Assembly: GCA_902786515.1 (NCBI GenBank)
Contig: CADADA010000003.1
Span: 1-64,000 of the forward strand
Reading direction: 5' to 3'
Source of the DNA: an uncultured Lachnospiraceae bacterium
Lineage (GTDB): Bacteria; Bacillota; Clostridia; Lachnospirales; Lachnospiraceae
Length of the DNA: 64,000 bases
How positions within the stretch are numbered: position 1 is the first letter of the stretch; each line of letters begins with the position of its first letter. Position numbers and translations under genes: made by a program. Shown here piece by piece: positions 10,542 through 17,504 of the stretch. The notes under the pieces are model-generated. The model searched no databases. It had not been told where the DNA came from and worked only from the letters and a program-made list of their open reading frames with translations.

Positions 10542-10646
10542 ATGAACGTACCGCCTGGTGGTTGGGCGTATAGTTCAGCTGACAGCGACCGTAAAACGGC
10601 TAAAGGTTTGCTGGGATTGAAACACCGACGTGCTAAGAATGATTAA
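10542..10646 (+). CDS. Possible 34-aa small protein or gene remnant
   Basis: An ATG-started frame encodes a Pro/Gly- then Lys/Arg-rich peptide starting MNVPPGGWAYSSAD and ending HRRAKND. It has no clear ribosome site. It lies in the 350-bp gap between the STAND terminator and the YbjN-like fragment. It could be the 3' end of a gene lost in the rearrangement. Nothing else is recognisable in the gap. Confidence 0.2.
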   Translation: MNVPPGGWAYSSADSDRKTAKGLLGLKHRRAKND

Positions 10647-10678
10647 AAACTGTTGTACGGAATGAAAGGAGAACATCC

Positions 10679-11230
10679 ATGCGTAAATATGAATACTCTA
10701 ATGAACTTGTAAATCTTGTAAAGAAATTCCTTGTTGATGATGAGTGGCACTTCTCTTTCGATGAGAATACCGGAGTGTTTGATTTCGGACTCAGAGTCAA
10801 GATCCAGAAGATCAACTGTTTTTTGCAAGTGTTTTTTTGCAACTTTTGCCGAAAAACACTTGCAAAAAAAAATAGTATTGAAAATATTATTATTGAACAT
10901 GATAAATGGGATGAGTTAATGGATGGAATTGATAAAGCTATAGGAAAATTCGCACAGACACCAAAAACTTATGCTTTAGATGTGTTATCCTGTGATATAG
11001 CAAGTGTGCTAATTGATATGAATGAAGAATACTCATATGACTATGAGTTTGTTAATAAGGAGCTGGTTAAAGAAATAATAACTCATGATACTATTCCAAA
11101 GGGAAAAGATATTGCAGCTAGTTATGACATATCGCCACAAGCTTTATCAATGGCATATTCAAGATTAGTTAAAAAGATACAACAAGCTATAAGTCACAAA
11201 TATATGAATGAAGCTCAAATTCAAAGGTAG
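10679..11230 (+). pseudogene. Chimera: YbjN-like N-terminus joined to sigma-factor C-terminus
   Basis: A continuous 183-codon frame made of two unrelated parts. Codons 1-50 (MRKYEYSNELVNLVKKFLVDD then WHFSFDENTGVFDFGL) resemble the start of YbjN-like proteins common in Lachnospiraceae, with a good ribosome site (AAAGGAG). A perfect 18-bp inverted repeat lies at the junction. From codon 66 the frame is the second copy of the sigma-like C-terminus. Both parts are truncated, so this is best read as a recombination scar, although an expressed fusion containing sigma region 4 cannot be excluded. Confidence 0.7.
10819..10869. repeat. Perfect 18-bp inverted repeat at the rearrangement junction
   Basis: TTTTTTGCAAGTGTTTTT at 10819-10836 is perfectly mirrored at 10852-10869, with a 15-nt loop. 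The second 364-bp repeat copy starts 4 bases beyond it. It could be a mobile-element end or a stem-loop that promoted the break. It would also act as a hairpin terminator-like structure. Confidence 0.8.
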
Positions 11231-11236
11231 TATATT
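10873..11236 (+). repeat. 364-bp direct repeat, copy 2 (sigma-like 3' fragment)
   Basis: Ungapped match to 3949-4312 with eight substitutions by eye. Unlike copy 1, it is followed by a strong terminator and the spoVG-like gene, which is probably the original downstream context. Confidence 0.9.
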
Positions 11237-11246
11237 AAAGATAATT

Positions 11247-11286
11247 AAAAAAGATAACTTGGATTTTTTCTAAGTTATCTTTTTTT
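11247..11286 (+). terminator. Intrinsic terminator after sigma fragment
   Basis: AAGATAACTT (11251-11260) pairs perfectly with AAGTTATCTT (11272-11281), flanked by A-runs and T-runs. It is probably the native terminator of the sigma-like operon. Confidence 0.85.
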
Positions 11287-11370
11287 GTATATAAGTGTTA
11301 ATTTTTGCAATAACTGCTCTATTAAATAAAATGAACAAGTAAATCAAGCAATAAAATGGAGGAAGACAAT

Positions 11371-11724
11371 ATGATTATAACAGTTATAAAGATTAGGAAA
11401 TTTAATAATTCCGGAACAAAATTGATAGGGATTGCAGATGTTACTTTGGATGATATGATTGTTCTTCACGATATCAAAATACTGTCCAATAATAATAAAA
11501 AATTTCTTGCAATGCCTAGTAGGAGTTCTTGCAATGGATTTAAAGATATATATCATCCTATTAACTCAAAAACAAGAGACAGAATAGAGTCTATATTATT
11601 TGAGTTATATGAAAAGACAATAGGTTTTGATAATGATATTTTTGAATTTGAGAATGTAAATGGCGATAAGAAGTCACTTATTGAACAAATAGGAGAAGAT
11701 TTTGAAATTATTATGAGATTTTAA
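11371..11724 (+). CDS. SpoVG family RNA/DNA-binding protein
   Basis: A 117-aa protein starting at the ATG at 11371, seven bases after GGAGGA; an ATG at 11356 overlaps the ribosome site. The core matches SpoVG: an N-terminal strand pair (ITVIKIRKFN), then HDIKIL, KFLAMPSR, FKDIYHPINS and TRDRIE in the usual order. The length exceeds the roughly 90-100 aa of SpoVG by a short C-terminal tail. SpoVG proteins bind nucleic acid and tune gene expression. Here it sits alone at the head of the accessory gene run, not by a septation or sporulation locus, so it is probably an element-encoded regulator. Confidence 0.8.
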   Translation: MIITVIKIRKFNNSGTKLIGIADVTLDDMIVLHDIKILSNNNKKFLAMPSRSSCNGFKDIYHPINSKTRDRIESILFELYEKTIGFDNDIFEFENVNGDKKSLIEQIGEDFEIIMRF

Positions 11725-11787
11725 GACTACAGAATACAACAAAAAAAGTAAATTAGATATTACCATGCACTGATTGGAGGAATGTAT

Positions 11788-12576
11788 ATGATTAAAGCTA
11801 ATGCGTTAAAAGAATGTTTTGCAACTGACGGTGTAGATACTAAAATGTCAATTTTTAGCCATAATAATCAGAATATTGTTATTGATGGGGTGGATGAAGA
11901 CTGTATTATTCCAACAGGCGTTGAGAATCTCGCATACAAAATGATGATTCACGACAAGTTGATAAGGGAATACATTATTAGCTTAAGGAACAATTATATT
12001 TCAAAGTGTGAGGATTTTAGTTTTTCACTGGAAGGTAAGGCAGATGAAGAAAAGAAGTTGATTATAGATATTTTTCAGAATTTATATGGAATAGTAACTA
12101 TGGTTCATTATTGCCCTCATTGTGAAGTTCTAAAGGGGAAAATAGCATTAACAACAAAAGCACATAATTTTATTCTGGGTCAGTATATGGAAATAGCTAT
12201 TTATAAGAGTGTTAAGGATATTCTTTTGGATTTATCTAATAAATACAACAAGAAATTCAATATATATAGGAATGTGAAGGTATCTACAAAAAATGATGGA
12301 AAGATAAAAAATGAGTTTGACTTAGTTATTGAATCAAGTGAGAAAATTGTTTATGTAATTGAAGTGAAGACAGGATATTCATTCAGAGATTTCAATAGAT
12401 ATACCGAAGTTGGAAAGCGGTATGGTATTGTTCCGGACAGATTTTTACTTGTAGATAATTGTTTAACATTAGAGCACTGTGAAACAATAGAATATTTCTG
12501 TGAGTATTTAGTAAGTAATTTAGAAAATAATAGTTTTTCAGAGAAGCTTATTACTATGATTGAAAAAGATATTTAA
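11788..12576 (+). CDS. PD-(D/E)XK nuclease-like protein with a conserved N-terminal domain
   Basis: A 262-aa protein. The start is the ATG at 11788 (MIKANALKE), seven bases after GGAGG. The truncated paralogue at 16184 also begins MIKAHALR, which supports this over the ATG at 11782. Residues 1-105 are the shared domain. About residues 170-205 show the nuclease core: an Asp in NEFDLVIE, then VIEVKTG (E-x-K), similar in pattern to the C-terminal nucleases of DUF1887/Card1-like proteins. A CHC/CPHC-like cysteine cluster (HYCPHC) lies between them. It probably cleaves DNA or RNA. It has a 15-bp gap to the next gene. Confidence 0.6.
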   Translation: MIKANALKECFATDGVDTKMSIFSHNNQNIVIDGVDEDCIIPTGVENLAYKMMIHDKLIREYIISLRNNYISKCEDFSFSLEGKADEEKKLIIDIFQNLYGIVTMVHYCPHCEVLKGKIALTTKAHNFILGQYMEIAIYKSVKDILLDLSNKYNKKFNIYRNVKVSTKNDGKIKNEFDLVIESSEKIVYVIEVKTGYSFRDFNRYTEVGKRYGIVPDRFLLVDNCLTLEHCETIEYFCEYLVSNLENNSFSEKLITMIEKDI

Positions 12577-12591
12577 GGGGAGGAGATTGCA

Positions 12592-13623
12592 ATGATTACA
12601 TACACAATTTTTAATGATGCAAAATATTATTCACACTGTGAGAATGAATACAATGAAGTTATGTCAATTCCTGCAAAGCCAGCATTTGCAATGATGGAAG
12701 GAGAAAGTATTGTTCCAACATTACTTCCTAAGGAGTATTCAACAGTAGAGGAGATTTTAAAGCGAATTGATGAAATTGATTTGGCTATAGTTGAAGAAAT
12801 TGCACGCAGTAAGTACCTTAACTCATTGCAAATATTTGAGTTTCTTAGACTAAGAGGGTATTCGGTTAAAAGAGATAATCTTAGAAGAAAGATTCTGAAA
12901 TTGATGCGTTACAGGATTATAAAGGAAAATATGATTAAGTGTTCTGGTTCAGAAAATGGATTACGTTATTATGAAATTGAACTCAAAGGATATTTAATTG
13001 CTTTGAATAAAGGGGTATTTTTCCATGCAGGAAATAGTTTTATGACATATAAAAAGAAACTTGAAACCGGGAAGCATGATTCACCATTAGATGTTAAGCG
13101 AGTTTTAGCTGGGAATATGATAGTAAGTAATGCATTAAAAAATGGAATAAAGATGGAACGATTCGGAATAATGGAGACTTTCTGTGTTGAAAATATGGAT
13201 GGAAAGGTAAAAGATGGGGCTATTTTTCGTACGGCTGCAACTATTAAAATTGATGATGAAAGTGTACTGGCGTATGAGGTTGTTCGTGATAATGAGGACG
13301 GATACATAAAGTTGGCAGATAAGATTGAAAGATACTATAAACTTTTACATAACGAAAAATATTTATATTCTAATCACCATTCAGATAATGTATTACCCCA
13401 GATGGTTATTTGTGGGGAATCAGAGGAACATAATAAGAAAATTATGGAGTTTTTAATGGAAGAAAATTTATGGAGAGAGGAAGATACACTTTTATTCACT
13501 GAAGATTTGCTGAATATTCGAGATTCAGCTAAATCAATATATGAGTTTAGGAATAATGAGAAAATATGGTATAAATTACCACAAAAAAATGATTTCAATA
13601 ATGGAACTAAGAGAACTGCATAA
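12592..13623 (+). CDS. Winged-helix protein with nuclease-like fold (replication-relaxation-like)
   Basis: A 343-aa protein with a strong GGGGAGGAG ribosome site. Residues about 60-135 form a winged helix (IVEEIARSKYLNSLQIFEFLRLRGY then RRKILKLMRYRII). The C-terminal half, with DGAIFRTAATIKI then YEVVRDNEDGYIKLADKIERYYKLL, follows the layout of replication-relaxation/MobC-like proteins: an acidic strand followed by a helix with KxxxYY. Such proteins accompany mobilisation and replication modules of mobile elements. The family assignment is tentative; the winged helix is clearer than the nuclease-like part. Confidence 0.45.
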   Translation: MITYTIFNDAKYYSHCENEYNEVMSIPAKPAFAMMEGESIVPTLLPKEYSTVEEILKRIDEIDLAIVEEIARSKYLNSLQIFEFLRLRGYSVKRDNLRRKILKLMRYRIIKENMIKCSGSENGLRYYEIELKGYLIALNKGVFFHAGNSFMTYKKKLETGKHDSPLDVKRVLAGNMIVSNALKNGIKMERFGIMETFCVENMDGKVKDGAIFRTAATIKIDDESVLAYEVVRDNEDGYIKLADKIERYYKLLHNEKYLYSNHHSDNVLPQMVICGESEEHNKKIMEFLMEENLWREEDTLLFTEDLLNIRDSAKSIYEFRNNEKIWYKLPQKNDFNNGTKRTA

Positions 13624-13643
13624 ATGATTGGAGATGAAAAAAT

Positions 13644-14234
13644 ATGGTTGTTAAAGAAAAAAGTGCAAGAGGGATAGATACAATCCCATTATCATCTGTG
13701 TTTATTGAGAATCGTGACATATTTTTGAAAGGTGAAATATCGACAGAAGTTGCAGATGAATTCTGTGAACAATTTATTTACTTACTTCGAAGAGGAAATG
13801 ATCCCATACGAGTATGGATAAGTAGTTATGGCGGTTCAGTTATCGACGGATTACGTATTTATGATTTGATTTCTTCGGTAAAAAATATCAAAGTTTATAC
13901 GATAGCATATGGAGCAGCATATTCTATGGCAGGGTTATTGCTTGCTGCTGGTACAAAAGGATGTAGATTAATGTTACCTCATACTAGATTAATGTTACAC
14001 CCAGCAACTTTTGTTGGTGGGTGTAGTGGGAAACTAAGTGATATTCGTGCTAAATCAAATATGTTAGAAGAATATGAAGAGATAATAAATCAGATTCTGT
14101 CTAAACATAGTGGACTAAGTGTTAAGAAAATTATTGAGGATAATTCATATGATCATTTTTATACTGCAGAGGAAGCGATAAAAAATGGTTACTGTGATCG
14201 TATAGCTTGTATAGATGATTTAGTGAAAGGGTGA
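13644..14234 (+). CDS. ClpP-like serine protease
   Basis: A 196-aa protein of normal ClpP length. The catalytic triad is readable: Ser94 in YGAAYSMAG, His119 in LMLHP and Asp170 in SYDHF, each at the expected family position. The oxyanion strand (SSYGGSV, 60-66) is also present. It differs clearly from housekeeping ClpP, with no typical propeptide and an unusual N-terminus, so it is an accessory paralogue. ClpP needs an AAA+ partner. The only AAA+ unfoldase nearby is at 17505, which lacks an obvious IGF-type ClpP loop. Its stop overlaps the ribosome site of the VirD4-like gene, so the two are co-translated. Confidence 0.8.
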   Translation: MVVKEKSARGIDTIPLSSVFIENRDIFLKGEISTEVADEFCEQFIYLLRRGNDPIRVWISSYGGSVIDGLRIYDLISSVKNIKVYTIAYGAAYSMAGLLLAAGTKGCRLMLPHTRLMLHPATFVGGCSGKLSDIRAKSNMLEEYEEIINQILSKHSGLSVKKIIEDNSYDHFYTAEEAIKNGYCDRIACIDDLVKG

Positions 14235-14239
14235 AGATA

Positions 14240-15490
14240 ATGGAAGAATTAGTATTAGGAAAAACTACAAGATTTCCAATAGAGAATAAAATGGGTATAA
14301 ATGCACATGTTTGTGTATTTGGAGGGTCAGGTAGTGGAAAAAGCCATTCGATTGTTAGACCAAATATTTTGAATTTTTCCTCAGCGGGAAGTTCAATGAT
14401 AATTTCAGATCCAAAGGGTAGTTTAGAAAAAGAGTTTAAGGATTATTTAAAAACAAAGGGATACAAGATTTATTCGATTAATCTTATTGAGCCGGAAAAG
14501 AGCTCATGCACTTATAATCCTTTTGATTATATATCAAAGGAAATTGACTTTATTAAACTTGCTCATAGAATTATTTATTCTGATTCTTTGTCAAGGACGT
14601 GTAAGAATCAAGATCCTTACTGGAATAGGATGGCAGAGGCACTTCTTGCAGGGCTGCTAGAACTGACAATGTGCGTTGAGAAAGAAGGAGATGAAACACT
14701 TGACAGAGTAATCTATTATACTTCACATCTTTCTGCTAATGGACTAGGTGAGACGAATGATATTTTGGATAATTTCGCTGAAAAAAGAAAAGATAGTTTG
14801 GTTGCAAAAAACTGGATAAAAATCAAAAGTGTTATGCCAGCAGAAAAGACTTTTTCATGCATTGTTTCTTCTGTTCAAGAGCATCTTGCCAGATATGAAA
14901 GTGAGGAAATGACAAAATTTTTTAATAAATCAGAGAGGATATGTTTCGAAGATTTTGCCAAAGAGAAAAGTGTATTGTTTTTGAAAATATCAGATACAGA
15001 TGATACATATTACGATTTTGCAAATATTATTTATGGACAGGCGATTGATTCTATCTCGATGTATGCAGATAGAAATATAGATGGAAAATGCAGAATTCCT
15101 GTTCGATTTATATTGGATGACTTTGCAAGTAATGTATGGATTGATTCTTTTCCTAAGATCATTTCTACTTCACGAGCAAGAAACATTTCATTTATGATTA
15201 TATGCCAATCAGTTCAACAGTTGAGAATGGGATATCAGGATTCTGCACAGACAATTATAAGCAATTCAGATAACTTAGTATTAATGGGAACTAATGATGT
15301 TGAAACAGCTAGAGAGTTTAGTATCAGACTTGACATTCCGGTATATGATGTTTTGACACAAAAAAGAGGTGATATATATATTTTTAGGGCTGGAGAAAAG
15401 CCAATCGAGGATGAGAGATATGATTATAGAGAACATGAATTATATGGTTTGTTGAAAAAAAATGCAAAAGATGAAAGAGAAGAGTGTTAA
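14240..15490 (+). CDS. VirD4/TraG-like coupling ATPase
   Basis: A 416-aa protein. The ATG at 14240 is preferred to the GTG at 14231, which overlaps the ribosome site. The Walker A is GGSGSGKS (28-35), followed by SMIISDPKGSL, the classic DPKGE-like signature of VirD4/TraG. The Walker B is RFILDDFAS. A later helix carries the QSVQQL stretch typical of coupling proteins. No N-terminal transmembrane segments are present and the protein is short, so it is a soluble VirD4-like ATPase. No other type IV secretion genes, relaxase or VirB4 are seen in the window. It may act as a DNA or protein pump within the island system. Confidence 0.75.
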   Translation: MEELVLGKTTRFPIENKMGINAHVCVFGGSGSGKSHSIVRPNILNFSSAGSSMIISDPKGSLEKEFKDYLKTKGYKIYSINLIEPEKSSCTYNPFDYISKEIDFIKLAHRIIYSDSLSRTCKNQDPYWNRMAEALLAGLLELTMCVEKEGDETLDRVIYYTSHLSANGLGETNDILDNFAEKRKDSLVAKNWIKIKSVMPAEKTFSCIVSSVQEHLARYESEEMTKFFNKSERICFEDFAKEKSVLFLKISDTDDTYYDFANIIYGQAIDSISMYADRNIDGKCRIPVRFILDDFASNVWIDSFPKIISTSRARNISFMIICQSVQQLRMGYQDSAQTIISNSDNLVLMGTNDVETAREFSIRLDIPVYDVLTQKRGDIYIFRAGEKPIEDERYDYREHELYGLLKKNAKDEREEC

Positions 15491-15556
15491 CTTGGAGATA
15501 GTTTGTACTTATATAGTAAATAGAAAACAACAAAGATATTATACGAGGAATTGATT

Positions 15557-15746
15557 ATGCAAAGTTATAAATGTGCAGCGGTTTTGTTAATTGTTATGGA
15601 TACTAAAGCGACAGATATTGTCAATTCCTCTGAATATGATTTTGGTGGAATTTGGCACAGTCATATCAATTCTTGTTTGGGAAGATAATGCTGGGTATCC
15701 AAAGGTTTTATCATGCTTTGTTGATGAAGATAAAAAAAGCGAGTAG
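15557..15746 (+). pseudogene. Possible small gene remnant, frameshifted
   Basis: A GAGGA ribosome site precedes an ATG frame (MQSYKCAAVLLIVMDTKA...) that stops after 43 codons. An overlapping frame continues sensibly (GTVISILVWEDNAGYPKVLSCF) to a TAG at 15744. A single frameshift around 15640-15660 would join them into a protein of about 60 aa. The family is unknown. Confidence 0.3.
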
Positions 15747-16183
15747 TACTGTAAATTATTCGATTTGATACAAAATAAAAATGAGTCAATCAATGTTAAA
15801 AACTGAAATTTGGTCTTTATTAGCAATTCATTGTTGACATTAGTGAGTTATGGTTTGCTAGTATTGTAAATTTGGCTGTTCGTTCAGACGATGTTAGTCG
15901 AATTTACATCTAGTTGATCAATCATCATAGGATATGCCACGCTGACGCATATCTATGATTCCAAGAATTGTAGTACAGTTTTGCATAATTATATGCTCCT
16001 TTCTCGTTTGTTTTTACTACGAGAAAACTATACCACAATAAATATCACACCGATGTTCCGAGTGGGTACACCGGTGGAATAACGTGCTCACACCGTTTCA
16101 AGCGAAATGCTCACACCGGTCGGGCGAAATTTGCAATACTCAAGATGTAAGGTGAAAACAGCATTAGAACAGGAGGAAAAGAT
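15747..16183. other. 437-bp non-coding interval with tandem TCACACCG repeats
   Basis: No convincing gene lies here. TCACACCG occurs at 16045-16052, 16088-16095 and 16111-16118. The last two belong to adjacent imperfect 22-23-bp repeats (16086-16108 and 16109-16130), each ending GCGAAAT. Such repeated ends resemble IS21-type termini, so this may be an IS relic at the boundary between two gene blocks. Confidence 0.4.
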
Positions 16184-16552
16184 ATGATTAAAGCACACGC
16201 ATTAAGACTTGTATCTTCAGATGAAGTTACTGCAAATGATACTTCTGAATTATCTTGTCTGATCGATAATAATCAAAACATGATAATTGAATCTTTCATG
16301 ACTAATGAGCATATTCCAACTGCTATCTCAGGACTTGATATTAGAATGATGAAACATGATGCAAGTATTAGAGATATCATCAACGAACTTAGAATTAGTT
16401 ATGTATCAAAGAAGTCAGACTTTCATATTTCACTAGCAGGAAAAAGCAAAGCTGAAAAAGACATAATCATATCCCTTCTCCAGGATATTCTTAAGAAACA
16501 TTTTTTTTTCGATACGAGTTCGAATAAATCAGTAAATTTTAGTACCATATGA
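16184..16552 (+). pseudogene. Truncated paralogue of the 11788 nuclease (N-terminal domain only)
   Basis: A 122-codon frame with a good ribosome site (AGGAGGAAAAG). Residues 1-105 clearly align with the N-terminal domain of the protein at 11788: MIKA.AL, NNQN..I, IPT....L...M..HD..IR, LR..YVSK..DF..SL.GK...EK. Similarity stops at LLQDILKK, where the reading enters a T9 tract and then unrelated codons. The nuclease half is missing. It is either a remnant of a second copy or a stand-alone domain. Confidence 0.65.
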
Positions 16553-16721
16553 TTGTGAGATAGATGAGTATCCACAGAGAATTTGTTGAAGAGAGGTGGT
16601 GATATAGCGTGCACAGTTTTGTAAGAAGTAAAGAGAGGTGGTGGTGAGAAAAATTTATTGTTTGGACGGTGTTAATTGTGTAATTGGAGGATTATTTAAT
16701 ATTAATATTGGAGGAATATTT

Positions 16722-17216
16722 ATGGGTAAGATGATCAAGAATGCAAAGAGTAATGGTTTTGATGTTATGCCAAAGGGTACTTTCAGAGGTGGAGAGCAGC
16801 AGGACACTGAGACAATGCCGAAGGGCACTTTCAGAGGTGGAGAACAGCAGGATATCGAGACAATGCCAAAGGGCACCTTCAGAGGTGGAGAACAGCAGGA
16901 CACTGAGACAATGCCGAAGGGCACTTTCAGAGGTGGAGAACAGCAGGATATCGAGACAATGCCAAAGGGCACTTTCAGAGGCGGAGAGCAGCAAGATACC
17001 GAGACAATGCCAAAGGGTACTTTCAGAGGCGGAGAACAAGGAATGTCAGGTGCATACATACCTAAGAGAACTGGAGGCACAAATAATATCTCTGTTAAAC
17101 GAGTCAGCACACCTAATGTTGTCAAAGCAAACTCGCCTATTGTTACTGTAAAAGCTGTAGAAAGTGGTGATAAAGAAGTATGCAAGTTACCGAGAGGTAC
17201 ATTTAGGGCGGGATAG
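16722..17216 (+). CDS. Protein of tandem MPKGTFRGG repeats, candidate substrate of the E1/JAMM enzyme
   Basis: A 164-aa protein. The start is the ATG at 16722 after GGAGGA; an upstream GTG at 16638 would extend it but lacks conserved features. From residue 16 there are five full 16-aa units, MPKGTFRGGEQQD(T/I)ET, and a sixth ending MPKGTFRGGEQG. A 45-residue Val/Ser/Thr-rich stretch then leads to a last degenerate unit at the very C-terminus (LPRGTFRAG). The motif [ML]P[KR]GTFR[GA]G thus occurs seven times. The protein is soluble and probably disordered. The repeated RGG recalls the diglycine ends that E1 enzymes activate and JAMM proteases cut, and the E1-JAMM gene lies three genes downstream. 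A substrate, scaffold or peptide precursor role is inference. No homologue is known to me. Confidence 0.65.
   Translation: MGKMIKNAKSNGFDVMPKGTFRGGEQQDTETMPKGTFRGGEQQDIETMPKGTFRGGEQQDTETMPKGTFRGGEQQDIETMPKGTFRGGEQQDTETMPKGTFRGGEQGMSGAYIPKRTGGTNNISVKRVSTPNVVKANSPIVTVKAVESGDKEVCKLPRGTFRAG
16767..17042 (+). repeat. 48-bp tandem repeat, 5.75 units
   Basis: Units start at 16767, 16815, 16863, 16911, 16959 and 17007. Units 2 and 4 are identical, and the T/I variant at position 14 alternates T-I-T-I-T. The array therefore grew by duplication of a two-unit (96-bp) block. Confidence 0.95.
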
Positions 17217-17255
17217 ATTTAATGAATAGAATGTTTTTATGAGAGGAGATTAGTT

Positions 17256-17489
17256 ATGGAAGGCGTTATCGGTTTAGTAACAGTTGTATTAATACTGGCA
17301 TATATTGTTTTGGCTATATGGGTTATATGTAAGCGTAGAACTATCGGTGGTTCTGTAGGAGCTTCAGTCGGATTTGCATGCGGCGGACTTGTTATTATTC
17401 CGATTGCCGAGGCTATAGCAACATTTGTTTGCTGGGCTGTTGTAATTGGTATAGTACTGTGCATTATTGGAGCTGTCTTTGGCGGATGA
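17256..17489 (+). CDS. Small membrane protein with C-terminal Gly-Gly
   Basis: A 77-aa protein with a GAGAGGAG ribosome site. There are two long hydrophobic segments, about residues 5-25 and 35-75, separated by a basic loop (CKRRT) and rich in small residues. It ends GAVFGG. It lies between the repeat protein and the AAA+ gene in the same run. It could anchor the system in the membrane. The diglycine end is notable beside an E1/JAMM gene, but Gly is frequent in this protein and the match may be chance. Confidence 0.6.
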   Translation: MEGVIGLVTVVLILAYIVLAIWVICKRRTIGGSVGASVGFACGGLVIIPIAEAIATFVCWAVVIGIVLCIIGAVFGG

Positions 17490-17504
17490 TGAGGAGGTAA
17501 TAGT

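Noticed and set aside
10542-10646. Confident small gene between STAND and YbjN-like fragment
   Set aside because: No ribosome site and no recognised similarity; kept only as a low-confidence feature.
16767-17042. CRISPR array
   Set aside because: The 48-bp units are contiguous, without spacers, and encode an in-frame peptide with a start codon and ribosome site.
16655-17185. Long open frames on the minus strand and in another plus frame over the repeat array
   Set aside because: They are a side effect of the 48-bp repeat, whose length is a multiple of three and so keeps every frame open. They have no ribosome sites and no protein-like content.
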